DNA of 64,000 bases from Acidovorax sp. RAC01 (GCF_001714725.1 NZ_CP016447.1:4087501-4151500); one strand, 5' to 3'; positions 52,371 through 62,888 are shown, counted from the stretch's first letter. The notes: a model not told the origin generated them from the sequence alone. A program made the numbers and translations.

Positions 52371-52880
52371 TCAAATCGTGCAGCCGCTGTGCAGTTCGCG
52401 CTTTGCCTTCAGGTACGCCGCGTGGGCTTGCTCAGGATCATCAAACCGCCCAAGACTGCGTGCCCTGCCATTCACAGTTATGTCAGCGCGGATGCCGCCG
52501 TCGCGCTTGTCGATTGAAACACCCATCGGCAACCCGGACTGTTTGTTGCGATGAGCTTTCCTGCGGTTTTCGGCATTGGTCTGGTGCGGCACGTCCCGCA
52601 GGTTTCTCCAGCGGTTGTTCCCGGGCACGCCATCCATGTGATCCACATCACCAAGCGGCCACGCCCCCGTCTGCATCAACCATGCGAGACGGTGCGCGTA
52701 GTAAAGCGTGCCATCGACTTGGATACGAAGGTGCCCAGTCAAATCCGGTGAACCAGTCTCTGTGCCGGCCTTGATGCGCCCCCAGCGGCCTGCATTCACT
52801 TTCCAGGTGAAGATGCCGGTTTCTGGGTCGTAGTTGAGCAGCTCGCGCAAACGCTGAGCGGTAAGATTGGCGGTAGCCAT
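52371..52880 (-). CDS. HNH endonuclease with AP2-like DNA-binding domain
   Basis: A 169-residue homing-type endonuclease. The HNH region is 'YYAHRLAWLMQTGAWPLGDV' then 'DHMDGVPGNNRWRNLRDVP', and the C-terminal AP2-like domain is 'MGVSIDKRDGGIRADITVNG' with 'SLGRFDDPEQAHAAYLKAKR'. Such free-standing genes insert between phage genes and spread by cutting unoccupied sites. The ATG at 52880 has GGAG 9 bases upstream; a TTG at 52895 is in frame. It sits between the giant polyvalent gene and the virion genes and may simply be an intruder. Confidence 0.92.
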   Translation of the reverse strand: MATANLTAQRLRELLNYDPETGIFTWKVNAGRWGRIKAGTETGSPDLTGHLRIQVDGTLYYAHRLAWLMQTGAWPLGDVDHMDGVPGNNRWRNLRDVPHQTNAENRRKAHRNKQSGLPMGVSIDKRDGGIRADITVNGRARSLGRFDDPEQAHAAYLKAKRELHSGCTI

Positions 52881-52960
52881 GCTTTCGTTCTCCAATAACG
52901 ATGGTTTGGTCAGAGGCCCGCCCGTGTTGACGCACCGGCGGGCCTCGTCATTTTGTCGGA

Positions 52961-55900
52961 TCAGTCGGCGTTTGCAAACCGGCCAGCATCCATGGCATCA
53001 CGGCGATTGCGCGGCAGGTACACGCCACCCTCGGCTTGGTCGATGCGCTTTTGACGATTGCGCACGCTCTGCACGATGTTGATGGCCGTGATGCGGCGGC
53101 CCGGGTTTTTCTCGTTAAAGCGCTCGATTTCCTTGAGCGCCTCGGCACGGGCTTCCGCATCCTTGTCCATCGTGGCGCGCGCTGCCTTGGTCAGCAACTC
53201 CTGGCGGCGCTCGCCCAGTGCGCGGTCGCGTTGCGCGATGGCGCTCTTGCCCTCGGTGGCGTTGCGAACCTCGGACGGGGAGAATCCAAGGAACTGTCCG
53301 ACTACGCCAGCGGCGCTGACCTCATCCTTGACCACAATCCCTGTTTTGTCCTGCACGCCTTCGGCCTCGTACCGCACCGACTTGATCGGGCCGCGCAAAG
53401 CCGCCGGCATCATCGACTCCAGTCCGCGCGCATACTGGCCTTGCGCCATGTCCTGCAGCCCCTTGAGCAGATTCACACCGATGCCAGCCACCGGCCCAAG
53501 GGCTGCCGCCATTGCAGACTCTGCCAGGCGCTGCCCTTCCAGGCCCTCCTGAACATCAGGGAAGATCAGCTTATCCAGGCCGACACGGCCCGAAATATCC
53601 CACGGCGTCAGACGCGAAAGTCCACGGCTCATCACTTCAGCAGGCTTCTGACCGAATGTGTCTGCCAGCATGTTCTGCAGCGCCACCTTGGCGTCCCACG
53701 GCTCATCATCATCGCCTCCAATCATGGATGCCGCTGCCAGCAACGTAGTCACCATGGGCAGGCCAAGCACGCCCGCTGCCGCCGCATGGGTTGCCAGCAG
53801 GCCGCCCAAAGTCTTGCGGGCCTGCGCGCGGGCCTCTGGGGTTTCTGCCTTGATAGCCTGCTGAGCGTTCCGCGCCAGGGTGTAGACCATGTTCTGCCCG
53901 TATTGCTTGAACAGCAGCACCACCTTTGCCACGTTGCCCTGCATGATCCGCGGGCGGTTCGCTGCGGCGTAGTCAAAGTGGCCGTCGTAGGTTGCCTTGG
54001 TCGCCTGCTCGAAGGCAGCTTTCTGGTCGGTGCCCGCTTCGCGCGCCAGCCGGTAGGCGGCCACAAACGTCACCTGGCGGTTGAAGCGCTCGGCGTGGTG
54101 GAACAGGAACGATGCCCAGCGCATTACCGGGCGGATCTTCCACATCACCCCTGCATCCTCACCTTGGGCAATGCCGGCCAAGTCGTGCGCCATGGTCACG
54201 TCGATGGTGCCCGCGCGAACGGCCTCATCGTAGGCGGCCCGCTCGTCCTCGTTGAGTGATCCCGTGATGTCGTTCTTTCCCTTGGCGGCCTCCGCACTGG
54301 CCTTGAGCAGCGCGGCGCTGGCCTTGCCATAGCCCCACTTTGCACCCATGACTGGGTACGCCACCAAGGCTGTTTGGCTCAAGTTCACCATGGCCGATGC
54401 AGGCGACAAGCCAAGGTGGAACACAAAACCAAAGCTGGTCAACGCCGTGGACAGCGCGTTGCTCTTGGGGTTCATCAGCGTCTCGTGGCGCTTGTTCATC
54501 TCATCCACCACGCGCTGGGCGCTGGGCTGGTCGAACCCTTCCACCTCCCGCCAGTCATCCACATGCTTCTGCATGGCAACCAGCTCGTTTTGCATCAGGT
54601 CGGAGTAGCGCAGCTTGGCCAGATACCGGGCGCCATGGAACATGTTTTGCGCGTAGGCGCGGCGTGCATCCTGGCTGAAACCGGGCGTGCCCTTGCGGTG
54701 AATCCCGTGCTTGGCCCAGCTCAGGTCTGGCAGGCTCGACAGGTACAGCTGCCCCAGCGTGTCCTCCAGCTCGGCCCGCTGCACAGCATCCATGTCCTGC
54801 TTGTCCAGCACCTGGTACAGCTCGGTCATAAAGCCGCGACCCACCGCGTCGCGTTCAGCCACGAATTCCTTGCTCAACATCACACGGCCGACCGTGAAGC
54901 CCTTGTCCCGCTGAAAGGCAGACAACAGACTGCCCCGCAGTGAGTTGGCCTCGTCCATGGTTTCCGCGCGGCTCACGCTTTCCACTTTGCCATCCGGCCC
55001 CTTGACCGTCACCACATACTGGCCGAAGCGCGCCAGGGGAAAGTACACACCCTTGACCGCTTTGAAGAACTCGTCGTCCATCTGCTTGAGCAGTGCCGCC
55101 TTGCGCTCGCCCTTGATTTCGCTGCGCTCAATGCGCTCCTTGATGGCGCTCCGGACCTTCTCGTGATGCGACTGGTAGGCATCGCGCGTGTCGATGTATG
55201 CCTTCTGCGCGCCGTCGCTCAGCACCTTGAACCGGCCTTGCAGTGACATGTACCGGGCCTTGTCATCCCCCTCCACATACGGCTTGGCAGGGTCTATCTG
55301 CGCCAGGGTGGCGTCATGCATCAGGTCGGCCAACTTGCCCTCATCCGGCAGCTTGGCCCAGCGCGTGACCAATTGGTCTGCCTCGGCGCCGCCCTCGTTC
55401 TTGTCGGCCTCCATCTGCTGGACCAGCCGGTTGTATTCAGTCATGGGCAGCATGTCGCCATAGATGTCCACGATCTGGCGGCGGCCCAAGGATTGCAGCC
55501 CAAGGCCTAGGTAGTCCGTGGCCTTGAAACCAGCCCGCTGCTTGATGTTGCTGACGGTGATGGACTTCAGCGAGTCGCCTACCGCCTTGGCAGCCGCCGT
55601 CGTGCGGCTGAAATTGATGCGGGTGTCGTCGGGGTCTTGGCCTTGACCCGGGCTGCCTTCCGGGTAGACAATCCGCACATCCCCGGTATCGCTTCGGGCG
55701 TAGGACGGCACGATTCGGTCTTTGATCGCTTCAAAATCCGTCGTACCGGGGTACTTTCTCATGCTGGTCATAGCCAGCGTCTTGCGCCCAGAGCGCACCT
55801 CCTCCAAATACAAGACCGTTCCATCTGGCATCCGTTTCAGGCTGCCTACGATGTCTTGCCCGCGCGGAGTCTTTGCGCCCAGTATCAGCGCGTCAGCAGA

Positions 55901-58900
55901 TGCGATGATCTTCGGCACGGCGGCAATGTCCGCCTCACCCAGTGGTAACTGACCCTGCTTCGCCTCTACTGCAGCATCGCCATGTCGTTTCAGCGCGTGA
56001 CGAACCGCAAACATGTCGGCAGCGTGCGTGAACCCACCATCCACCGGCACGCCTTCGCGCTGCAGCAACTCAAGCTGCTGCGGAGAAACCTGGCCCAGCA
56101 CCACCGTCTTGTTTGCATTGCCCGGTGCCTGCGCCTCGGCTGCAAGTTCGCGCAACGCAGCTTCTGTGCCGGAAGCACCACGGCTGAACGCCATCATCGC
56201 CCGCTCCAGCGACTGCTGCGGCGTCTCGCTCGAACGGGTCACAAAGCCCCGGGCCGGCAGGATGTAGCTGCGGATGATCTCGGCATCCGTCAGCGCCAGG
56301 TTCTTGAACCCGGGCACGTTCGCGCGCAGCCAGGTGCGCACGGCAGCCACGGCGCGCTGCACGAAACCGATGGTCGGCTGCGTCTGCGCCATTTCGGCCA
56401 GCACTTCCTCTGCCGCTGAAAGCCGGTCACGCTCGCTCATGGCCGCCCAGGTAGCCACATCGCTCATGCCCTTGGCCACCATGCCGTACTCGCGCGCCTT
56501 GGCCAGCACGTCCTTGCGGCGCATCGTGCCCATCTGCTGCAGGATGGGTTTCAGGCCATCCCCGAACACACCGCGCAGCCCGTAGTGGCCCAGCGCCTCG
56601 TGAAACAGCACCTCGGCAATCTGCTCGGGGCCCTTGAGCACGTCCGACAGCAGGTACACCTTGCCCTGGTAGATGAAACCGCGGGCCTCGCCGTCGCTGC
56701 CCTGGCTCTTGAGCTGTTCGTCGTAGTCGCGCACGCGCTGCGGGATCTTGGGGTCTTGCATGTTGCGGGCCACGATGATCTCGGGCGCGCGGGTCCACTG
56801 GGCGGTCAGGCCATCGACCAGCATCTGCGTGGCCACCAGGCGGGCATTGCTGTCGGCGGTGGGGGCTGGGCCCTCTGCATAGAGCGCGGCCACGGCCTGC
56901 TCAGGGGACAGTCCTGCCTGCGCCTCCCTGTCGAACGATGGCGAATTGGCCCGGCGGTAGCCAGAGAGCTGCTTGTCCGTTAGAATCTTTGCTGTTCCCC
57001 GCGATGCTTGCTCGACCCTGGACAATTGCAGTCCAGACGGAGCAAGGATTTCGGGGAATTTCTTTTTGTCGACGTAGCGCGTGAGGCCATCAGCCGCCCA
57101 ACGCATCCACGGTGTGCGGCCAGCGGCATCAAACGCATTCACCAACAGGTGAACCTGCATCCCACCGACTGCCGTGTTCGGCTCCAGAATCATGCGCACT
57201 GGTGCACCGTTCACGAGCTCGGGAGCGATGAGCACCAATCGCCCGGGCACCGTATCGCTGTCAAAGGCCGCTGCAGGGTTGTCCAACCATTCCGGGATCT
57301 TCTTCCACACCTCAGCCGTCATGCGCTGGTGGTTGTCCTGCCCCTGGCGCACCTTCCCCTCTGCAAGGACCACCGGCTGATCGGGATAGCCCAGCAGACC
57401 AAGAACATCCGACCGATCCAAAACCTTCGCCCCCATGCGCGACGCTGTATCGCCCGCAAACAGAGCGTCAATGCGCGACTCGTAGGCGCTCTTGGTGCCT
57501 TGCGAGCGGCTGAACATCGCCACGCCCTTGTCCGTCTCCCTGGTCTTGATGGTGCTGGCCAGCTTGTCGAATGCCGCGTTGATACGCGCACGCTCTTCGC
57601 CTGTCGGGTATGGGTTGCCCTTGTAGGCGCCGCCGGCAAAGCGGTCCTCTTCCACCCCGTGCACCAGGTAGTCCGACTTGGAACCCATGGCGGTCACGCG
57701 ATCGAATACCCAGCTCTCAAAAGCCCGGGCAAACATTTCCGTGGGGCGGACCCAGTAGCCGTCCGTGGATTTGCCCGACAGCTTTTGCGCCTGGCTCGCG
57801 TACTCGCTGCGCCCGCGGCCGGCGTACATTGTTCCCTCGGGGTCGCCGCGCATCTCGTTCAGGGCCTGCTGCTTGTTCTGCACCATGTTCTGGTACATGG
57901 CCTTGAGGTCTGGTTGCTGCTCGTTGCGCGCCAGCGCTTCCGTGCGCTCTAGGTCGAGCTCATGGCTGCGCACCATTTCCGCCTTGGTGATCTGCTTGCT
58001 GAACAGGGCGCGCATCACGCCGTCGAACGCAGCGGCCATCTCGGGCCGCAGGTTGTCCAGGCGCATCTTTTCGACGTTCTTCCACTCGTTGCCAACCTTC
58101 TCCATGCGCTTGCGCGGCACGCCCATGTACTGGTCCTCGGAATACCAGCCCGAAGCGCCGCGCGCCTGCGTGGTGTACGCATCCGGTTTATCCAACTCAC
58201 CAAAGTAGTGATCCATGGCGTGCGCCCATTCGTGGGCCATCGAGCCGCCGCCGCGAATCTTGGTCATGTTGATGACCAACTTGCCGGGTTCGTAGTGGGC
58301 GGCGAAACGGCCGCCGCCACGGGCGCCGAAGGCCATGCCCAGCGTGCCGTTCAGGCTCATAGCCTTGGGTGGCACGCCCATGATTTCGGCCAGGTCCATC
58401 AGGCCGTCATAGGCCATGTTCAGGATGCGCTGGCGCTCGTCCTGGGCGGACCAGTTGCCGAACTCGATGCCACGGAACCCCAGGTCGTTCACGAAGTCGT
58501 CGGCCTTCACGTCGCGGTCGATGCGCCGGGGCATGTTCTCGCGCTTGAGCTCGTCCAGGTTGGGGCGCACAGGCTCGGGCTTGCCGTCCTTCTTGCCCTT
58601 CATGTCGCGCTCATAGACCGTGGCCGCCGCAGCTTCGGCATCGGCTTTGCTTGCTGCGAAGGCAACCGCCTTGTTGTCCTTGGTGACAACACGGTAGAAC
58701 CCGTCCAGGATCTGCTCGCGGGTCAATGGCGTGCCCACTTCGGCGGAGCGCGCCATGTAGATTTCGACGCCGCGCTCGGTCGTGCCGGGCCCGCCCTCTT
58801 CCCGGCCCACCACCAGGCGGGTTTTCCAGGGCGCTCCCTTTGCGGGGAAACCGTCCTGAACCATCTTCTTGGCCTTCATCAGGTCCGCACCACCCAGAAC

Positions 58901-61900
58901 AAAAGGGTCGCTCCGCCCCTTGTAGACGGAGAACATCAGTTCACGCGCGGCGGTCTTGGCCTGCGGTTCGATGGTGTTCAGCCCGGCGCGCTGACGAATC
59001 GCCTGGTAAGCATTCCGCACCGCCTCGGGGCCTCTTGCCTCGGTGAGCACGTCGCGCACGATGCGCATCATCTGCACATACTGGCGGCGCCCCTCGGGCG
59101 TGTTCTTCTTCGGCTTGGCAGCCAGCTGGTCATAGATGGTCTTCACCATCGCCGCGGTCACGGGCTCGGATGCCTCAGACATCGCTTCGTAGTCGGGCCT
59201 CCACACATTCGCCTTGGTGGCCAGCTCGGCGCCCTCGGATTCCGTCATGGCATCGAGGTCTTCCAGATTCAGGCCGCGCTCTTTCCAGCGGTCCTTGCGC
59301 GCACCGCCGATCTTCTGGCCTGCGTCTTGGATGGGTTGCGGTGCGGTGGCGGTCGGGGGTAAACTTGTGCTCGCGCTGGCATCCGGGCGAGTTGTGTCAT
59401 CCCGGTTGACAACGTCGGCAGTGTTCATCGTCGTGCCGTCGCCAGCGCCCTTTTCGTAAGCGGTCAAAAGCCAGACCTTACGATCACCCTTCCAGTCCAG
59501 GCTGACTGCGGCTTCACCACCCTCACTTACCAAACGCACGCGGTTTTTCCCAGATCGCTTTGGGTCTTTGGCCAGTGTGCTCAGGAATCCCTGGAGGTCA
59601 TCCAGCACTTCTGGGTGAAACTTCTGCAGCTTGGCCAGGCCGAACCCGTCCTTGTTCCCGGTACCCTCCTCTCCCCACACCAGATCGATATCACCCACAT
59701 CCGGGTGATTCAGCGCAGCAACCGCCTCGCCATCCTGCAGCTCGGTCAGCGCTTTGATGGCGCCTTGGGCGTCGCCACGGTATTGCGTAAGGATGGGACC
59801 GAACGGGCCCGTTTCAGCCTGTGCCGGCTGCGTCTCTTTTCCAGAATCGGCCGGGTCTACCTGCATCGTGGTGGACTGCGTGCTGGCCGGGGCGTTTGCT
59901 GGCGCATCGGACGCTTCGGCAGTTGAAGAAACTGCCGCGCGCTGGATGGGCCCCGCCTTCAATTCTTTAGCGTCCGGCTGCGTTTCATGCACTCGTACTC
60001 GCCCACGCACGCCGGGTTCATCCACCCAGACATCGCCATCCTTGCGCACCGCCCGTACTGTCACTGACCAGCGGCCGTTTTCATCCGGCGGGGAGTACGC
60101 CACTACGCGGTCGTATCCACCATAACCCTTTACGATGTTGCCAGGCGTAAAGTAGTCGGCACGAGCGGCCTGGGCTTCCTTCGCCCTGGCCGCCACGCTC
60201 TTGGGTTTAGATTTCTCTCGGGGCAAGGCATCAGCTTTCGCGGCATTCTTTTCGGCCCTCTCCCGCTTCAATCGCTGCGGGACCGTTTCGGCCGAAGCCG
60301 CCGCCTCTCCCTGCGCGCCTGCCGCTGGCGCTGCTTGCGCTCCAGTGTTCTCAGCCTGGGCGTCATCGGTCAGTGCCCGAACTTCTGGTGTGCCAGCAGT
60401 GGCTGGCGTGCCTGCGTCGCTGGTGGCTGGCTCTGCGGCTGGCGCTGCTCCTGCTTGCGCTGGTTGCGGGCTTGCTTGCTGGGCTTGATCGGCTTGAGGG
60501 CCATTGGGGCTTCCTTGGGCGGTTGAGAAATCGTTGGCTACCCCAGCGGCTTCCACGGCGGGGGCGGCGGCGGCTCCGGGTGCCTCGGCGGCAGCGGGTG
60601 CTGGCTCTTGGGTAGCCTGGGCATTGCCGGCCTCCTGTTGCTTGCGGGTGCGGATCTGCGCCAGCGCATCCTTGAGCCCGAACCCGGGGCCGGGGCGCGC
60701 AGTGGCGCCGGCCTGGCCCATCGTCGCGACAGGCGTGCCAGAAAAGTTGCCGGGCTGGCGGGGTGCTACTTGGCTGGCTTGGCCGGCCGCATCTGCTCCA
60801 GCGCCTTCGCGCGGGCCTGCGGGCTCATTCGCTTGAGTGCCAGCATCGACTGCAGCACTGCCTTGCGGGCTGACGGATTGGCGGGAAGTGGCAATGGCAT
60901 CTTGAATGTCCTCGTCGGTCGCGCCCAGTGAGCGCAGAAAATCGGCTTCGCTGACGTTGCTTGCAGCATCGAAGTCGGGGATGTCGTCGTCGTTCTCGAA
61001 GTAGCGGGCCACCACAGGCTCGGAATCGACGCCGGCAAAGAACTGCTCATAGGCCGCCTGGTCGCGGGCGTCCGCTTCTTCCAGGCTGATGGGCGCGGGC
61101 TCGGGCTGCTCCACCACGGGCGGCTGCATGGCATCGGTCACGCCGGTGTCAATGGCGGTCAGCGCGGCGGCCGACAGTGCGCCGCCCTGCTCTGCGGCTG
61201 CGGATACCTGCTCGCGCACGGGGTCGATGGCCTTGGGCTCTACATCTGTCACATCGCCCACATAGCCGGGCGCTTGATAGGCCGGGGTGCGTGCGGTGCC
61301 GTCCGCGCCCACGGCAATCACACCCTGCTCGGGGGCGGGCAGTGCCAGGGTCGGGCCGGGTGCGGGTGGCTGGCCAGGTGCCACGTCCAGCGGCTGCCCC
61401 ATCGCGTCCACGCCTTGCCGAACAGCCTCCAGCGTCTGGGTGGTTGCATCCTGATCCACGACGCCCGCTGCCTTGTTGAAGGCCTTGCTGCCCAAGGCCA
61501 TGGCGCCACCGCTGCCAAGACCCATCAGGGATTCATCGATCACCTCGCCCGCATCCACATTGTCATAGGCGAGCTTCTGCCCCACCGCCTCGGATGCCCC
61601 TTCGCCCACCATTTCGGCGCCCACGACACCGGTGCCACGCAAGGCCTTCGCGCCCAGCGTGTTGCGCGCCGCATTGGTCGCCTCCAATCGGGCCAGAGTC
61701 GCGCTGGCATCTGCTGCGCTGATGGTCCCCGCCTTGACGGCATCGGCCAGCGTGCGGGCTTCCTTGGCAAGGGTTCGGCCACCCACACCAGCAAGGCCCA
61801 TGGTCGCCACGTTCAGTACGGCATCGGTGCCAGCTGTGCCCACGCCCTTGCGTCGCGCCGCGCTTTCAAACTCGGGCAGCTTCTCGCCCACCATGGCGGA

Positions 61901-62521
61901 AACTTGGTCCTGCTTCTGGATGTCGATGCCGCGGGCCTGTGCCTCTTTCTGCACCTGCTCCTGCATCGCAGCGCCTTTTTCCAGGCCGTACCTGCCCGCG
62001 AAGCCACCGGCCACACCACCCACTACCCCGCCGACCAGCGTGCCCACGCCAGGCGCTACCGCAGTGCCGGCCATGGCGCCCAACTTGGCGCCAGCCAGGC
62101 CGCCTGCCATGCCAGGGATGGAGTTGGGCAGCTGCTCGGCAATCATCTTGCCGGCCTCGCCCGGGTTGGAAAGCAGTTGGCCTGCCCGCTTGAGCCCGGC
62201 CGCACCCCAGGTCTTGACGTTCTCCACCACGCCCTGCGCCTTGTTCGCCGCATCGACGTAGGGCGCCATCTCCTGCGCCATCTGCCGCTGCGTCTCGGAC
62301 TGGGGAAGCGCGGTGCGCGCCTGGTCCGAAGCGATCTGGGCAATCTTGTTTGGATCGTCGGTCAGCGCCGTGCGGGCCGAATCTAGGGCGCGGCTTGCGC
62401 CTTGCTTGACGCGGGCGCCGATTCCGGGATCAGCTGCGCCCAAAAAGGCGTCGATCTCGCTTTTTTTGACGGGCTGGCTGCCCGCAGGCTTGCCGCTGAG
62501 AAAGTCGTCTATTTGGCTCAT
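52961..62521 (-). CDS. Giant polyvalent phage protein (PLxRFG type)
   Basis: A 3,186-residue protein. By order: residues 4-27 carry two IDxFL motifs (IDDFL, IDAFL); 134-180 is a Gly/Ala-rich zipper likely to meet membranes ('GMAGGLAGAKLGAMAGTAVA'); about 430-900 is a Pro/Ala/Gln-rich linker; about 925-1010 resembles a phage BECR nuclease ('HPDVGDIDLVWGEEGTGNKD'); about 1360-1440 is an LPD1-type domain with a zincin motif HEWAH at 1430; 1698-1855 resembles MuF-C; a second metal motif HEALGH lies at 1974; about 2137-2260 is another BECR-like segment; PLARFG at 2495; the C-terminus has an LPD38-like 'VVLLFKQYGQNMVYTLARNA'. Such proteins are thought to be packaged and injected with phage DNA to counter host defences. 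Domain names are from recollection, without profile searches. ATG at 62521 follows a GGGGG; a TTG at 62542 is less likely. Confidence 0.85.
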   Translation of the reverse strand: MSQIDDFLSGKPAGSQPVKKSEIDAFLGAADPGIGARVKQGASRALDSARTALTDDPNKIAQIASDQARTALPQSETQRQMAQEMAPYVDAANKAQGVVENVKTWGAAGLKRAGQLLSNPGEAGKMIAEQLPNSIPGMAGGLAGAKLGAMAGTAVAPGVGTLVGGVVGGVAGGFAGRYGLEKGAAMQEQVQKEAQARGIDIQKQDQVSAMVGEKLPEFESAARRKGVGTAGTDAVLNVATMGLAGVGGRTLAKEARTLADAVKAGTISAADASATLARLEATNAARNTLGAKALRGTGVVGAEMVGEGASEAVGQKLAYDNVDAGEVIDESLMGLGSGGAMALGSKAFNKAAGVVDQDATTQTLEAVRQGVDAMGQPLDVAPGQPPAPGPTLALPAPEQGVIAVGADGTARTPAYQAPGYVGDVTDVEPKAIDPVREQVSAAAEQGGALSAAALTAIDTGVTDAMQPPVVEQPEPAPISLEEADARDQAAYEQFFAGVDSEPVVARYFENDDDIPDFDAASNVSEADFLRSLGATDEDIQDAIATSRQSVSPQGSAAVDAGTQANEPAGPREGAGADAAGQASQVAPRQPGNFSGTPVATMGQAGATARPGPGFGLKDALAQIRTRKQQEAGNAQATQEPAPAAAEAPGAAAAPAVEAAGVANDFSTAQGSPNGPQADQAQQASPQPAQAGAAPAAEPATSDAGTPATAGTPEVRALTDDAQAENTGAQAAPAAGAQGEAAASAETVPQRLKRERAEKNAAKADALPREKSKPKSVAARAKEAQAARADYFTPGNIVKGYGGYDRVVAYSPPDENGRWSVTVRAVRKDGDVWVDEPGVRGRVRVHETQPDAKELKAGPIQRAAVSSTAEASDAPANAPASTQSTTMQVDPADSGKETQPAQAETGPFGPILTQYRGDAQGAIKALTELQDGEAVAALNHPDVGDIDLVWGEEGTGNKDGFGLAKLQKFHPEVLDDLQGFLSTLAKDPKRSGKNRVRLVSEGGEAAVSLDWKGDRKVWLLTAYEKGAGDGTTMNTADVVNRDDTTRPDASASTSLPPTATAPQPIQDAGQKIGGARKDRWKERGLNLEDLDAMTESEGAELATKANVWRPDYEAMSEASEPVTAAMVKTIYDQLAAKPKKNTPEGRRQYVQMMRIVRDVLTEARGPEAVRNAYQAIRQRAGLNTIEPQAKTAARELMFSVYKGRSDPFVLGGADLMKAKKMVQDGFPAKGAPWKTRLVVGREEGGPGTTERGVEIYMARSAEVGTPLTREQILDGFYRVVTKDNKAVAFAASKADAEAAAATVYERDMKGKKDGKPEPVRPNLDELKRENMPRRIDRDVKADDFVNDLGFRGIEFGNWSAQDERQRILNMAYDGLMDLAEIMGVPPKAMSLNGTLGMAFGARGGGRFAAHYEPGKLVINMTKIRGGGSMAHEWAHAMDHYFGELDKPDAYTTQARGASGWYSEDQYMGVPRKRMEKVGNEWKNVEKMRLDNLRPEMAAAFDGVMRALFSKQITKAEMVRSHELDLERTEALARNEQQPDLKAMYQNMVQNKQQALNEMRGDPEGTMYAGRGRSEYASQAQKLSGKSTDGYWVRPTEMFARAFESWVFDRVTAMGSKSDYLVHGVEEDRFAGGAYKGNPYPTGEERARINAAFDKLASTIKTRETDKGVAMFSRSQGTKSAYESRIDALFAGDTASRMGAKVLDRSDVLGLLGYPDQPVVLAEGKVRQGQDNHQRMTAEVWKKIPEWLDNPAAAFDSDTVPGRLVLIAPELVNGAPVRMILEPNTAVGGMQVHLLVNAFDAAGRTPWMRWAADGLTRYVDKKKFPEILAPSGLQLSRVEQASRGTAKILTDKQLSGYRRANSPSFDREAQAGLSPEQAVAALYAEGPAPTADSNARLVATQMLVDGLTAQWTRAPEIIVARNMQDPKIPQRVRDYDEQLKSQGSDGEARGFIYQGKVYLLSDVLKGPEQIAEVLFHEALGHYGLRGVFGDGLKPILQQMGTMRRKDVLAKAREYGMVAKGMSDVATWAAMSERDRLSAAEEVLAEMAQTQPTIGFVQRAVAAVRTWLRANVPGFKNLALTDAEIIRSYILPARGFVTRSSETPQQSLERAMMAFSRGASGTEAALRELAAEAQAPGNANKTVVLGQVSPQQLELLQREGVPVDGGFTHAADMFAVRHALKRHGDAAVEAKQGQLPLGEADIAAVPKIIASADALILGAKTPRGQDIVGSLKRMPDGTVLYLEEVRSGRKTLAMTSMRKYPGTTDFEAIKDRIVPSYARSDTGDVRIVYPEGSPGQGQDPDDTRINFSRTTAAAKAVGDSLKSITVSNIKQRAGFKATDYLGLGLQSLGRRQIVDIYGDMLPMTEYNRLVQQMEADKNEGGAEADQLVTRWAKLPDEGKLADLMHDATLAQIDPAKPYVEGDDKARYMSLQGRFKVLSDGAQKAYIDTRDAYQSHHEKVRSAIKERIERSEIKGERKAALLKQMDDEFFKAVKGVYFPLARFGQYVVTVKGPDGKVESVSRAETMDEANSLRGSLLSAFQRDKGFTVGRVMLSKEFVAERDAVGRGFMTELYQVLDKQDMDAVQRAELEDTLGQLYLSSLPDLSWAKHGIHRKGTPGFSQDARRAYAQNMFHGARYLAKLRYSDLMQNELVAMQKHVDDWREVEGFDQPSAQRVVDEMNKRHETLMNPKSNALSTALTSFGFVFHLGLSPASAMVNLSQTALVAYPVMGAKWGYGKASAALLKASAEAAKGKNDITGSLNEDERAAYDEAVRAGTIDVTMAHDLAGIAQGEDAGVMWKIRPVMRWASFLFHHAERFNRQVTFVAAYRLAREAGTDQKAAFEQATKATYDGHFDYAAANRPRIMQGNVAKVVLLFKQYGQNMVYTLARNAQQAIKAETPEARAQARKTLGGLLATHAAAAGVLGLPMVTTLLAAASMIGGDDDEPWDAKVALQNMLADTFGQKPAEVMSRGLSRLTPWDISGRVGLDKLIFPDVQEGLEGQRLAESAMAAALGPVAGIGVNLLKGLQDMAQGQYARGLESMMPAALRGPIKSVRYEAEGVQDKTGIVVKDEVSAAGVVGQFLGFSPSEVRNATEGKSAIAQRDRALGERRQELLTKAARATMDKDAEARAEALKEIERFNEKNPGRRITAINIVQSVRNRQKRIDQAEGGVYLPRNRRDAMDAGRFANAD

Positions 62522-62594
62522 CCCCCCAGTCTTCCGACCCAAGGGGTTGGCGGCAAACCAGACGGGGGGGTGAGCGTGCTAGGATGCAGCGGCA

Positions 62595-62888
62595 ATGCCA
62601 ATCTTTCTAGTCACCCCGCTCGCCAACAACCATGAGGCTGTCGATGATGCAGTGCAGGCTGGCTTTGACAGCAAGGATCGCCATCAGTTGCCGAATCTCG
62701 CTGGGTGGCTCGTTCGACACGATGGAACCACGGTAGAGGTCAGCAGCCACCTCGAAATCACCGGGCAACCAAAAGGCGAACGATCGCCCGTGGGCGCGAC
62801 TTTGGTCACGCTGGTGGGGAGCTACTTCGGGCGCGGCCCATCCGATTTATGGGAATGGCTGAAGACGCGATTTGAGAGTGAATCGTGA
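62595..62888 (+). CDS. Small plus-strand prophage protein, family unknown
   Basis: A 97-residue protein (MPIFLVTPLANNHEAVDDAV) with a central 'AGWLVRHDGTTVEVSSHLEI' and a C-terminal 'VTLVGSYFGRGPSDLWEWLK'. No family is recognised, but the pattern is protein-like. It is on the opposite strand to the late operon, 73 bases from the giant gene start, overlaps the next gene by one base (TGATG) and shares its terminator. That makes it a candidate moron gene, expressed from the prophage. An exclusion or defence role would be a guess. Confidence 0.62.
   Translation: MPIFLVTPLANNHEAVDDAVQAGFDSKDRHQLPNLAGWLVRHDGTTVEVSSHLEITGQPKGERSPVGATLVTLVGSYFGRGPSDLWEWLKTRFESES

Noticed and set aside
52371..52880. 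HNH gene as part of a group I intron
   Set aside because: The neighbouring genes are intact and no intron core structure is apparent; it looks free-standing.
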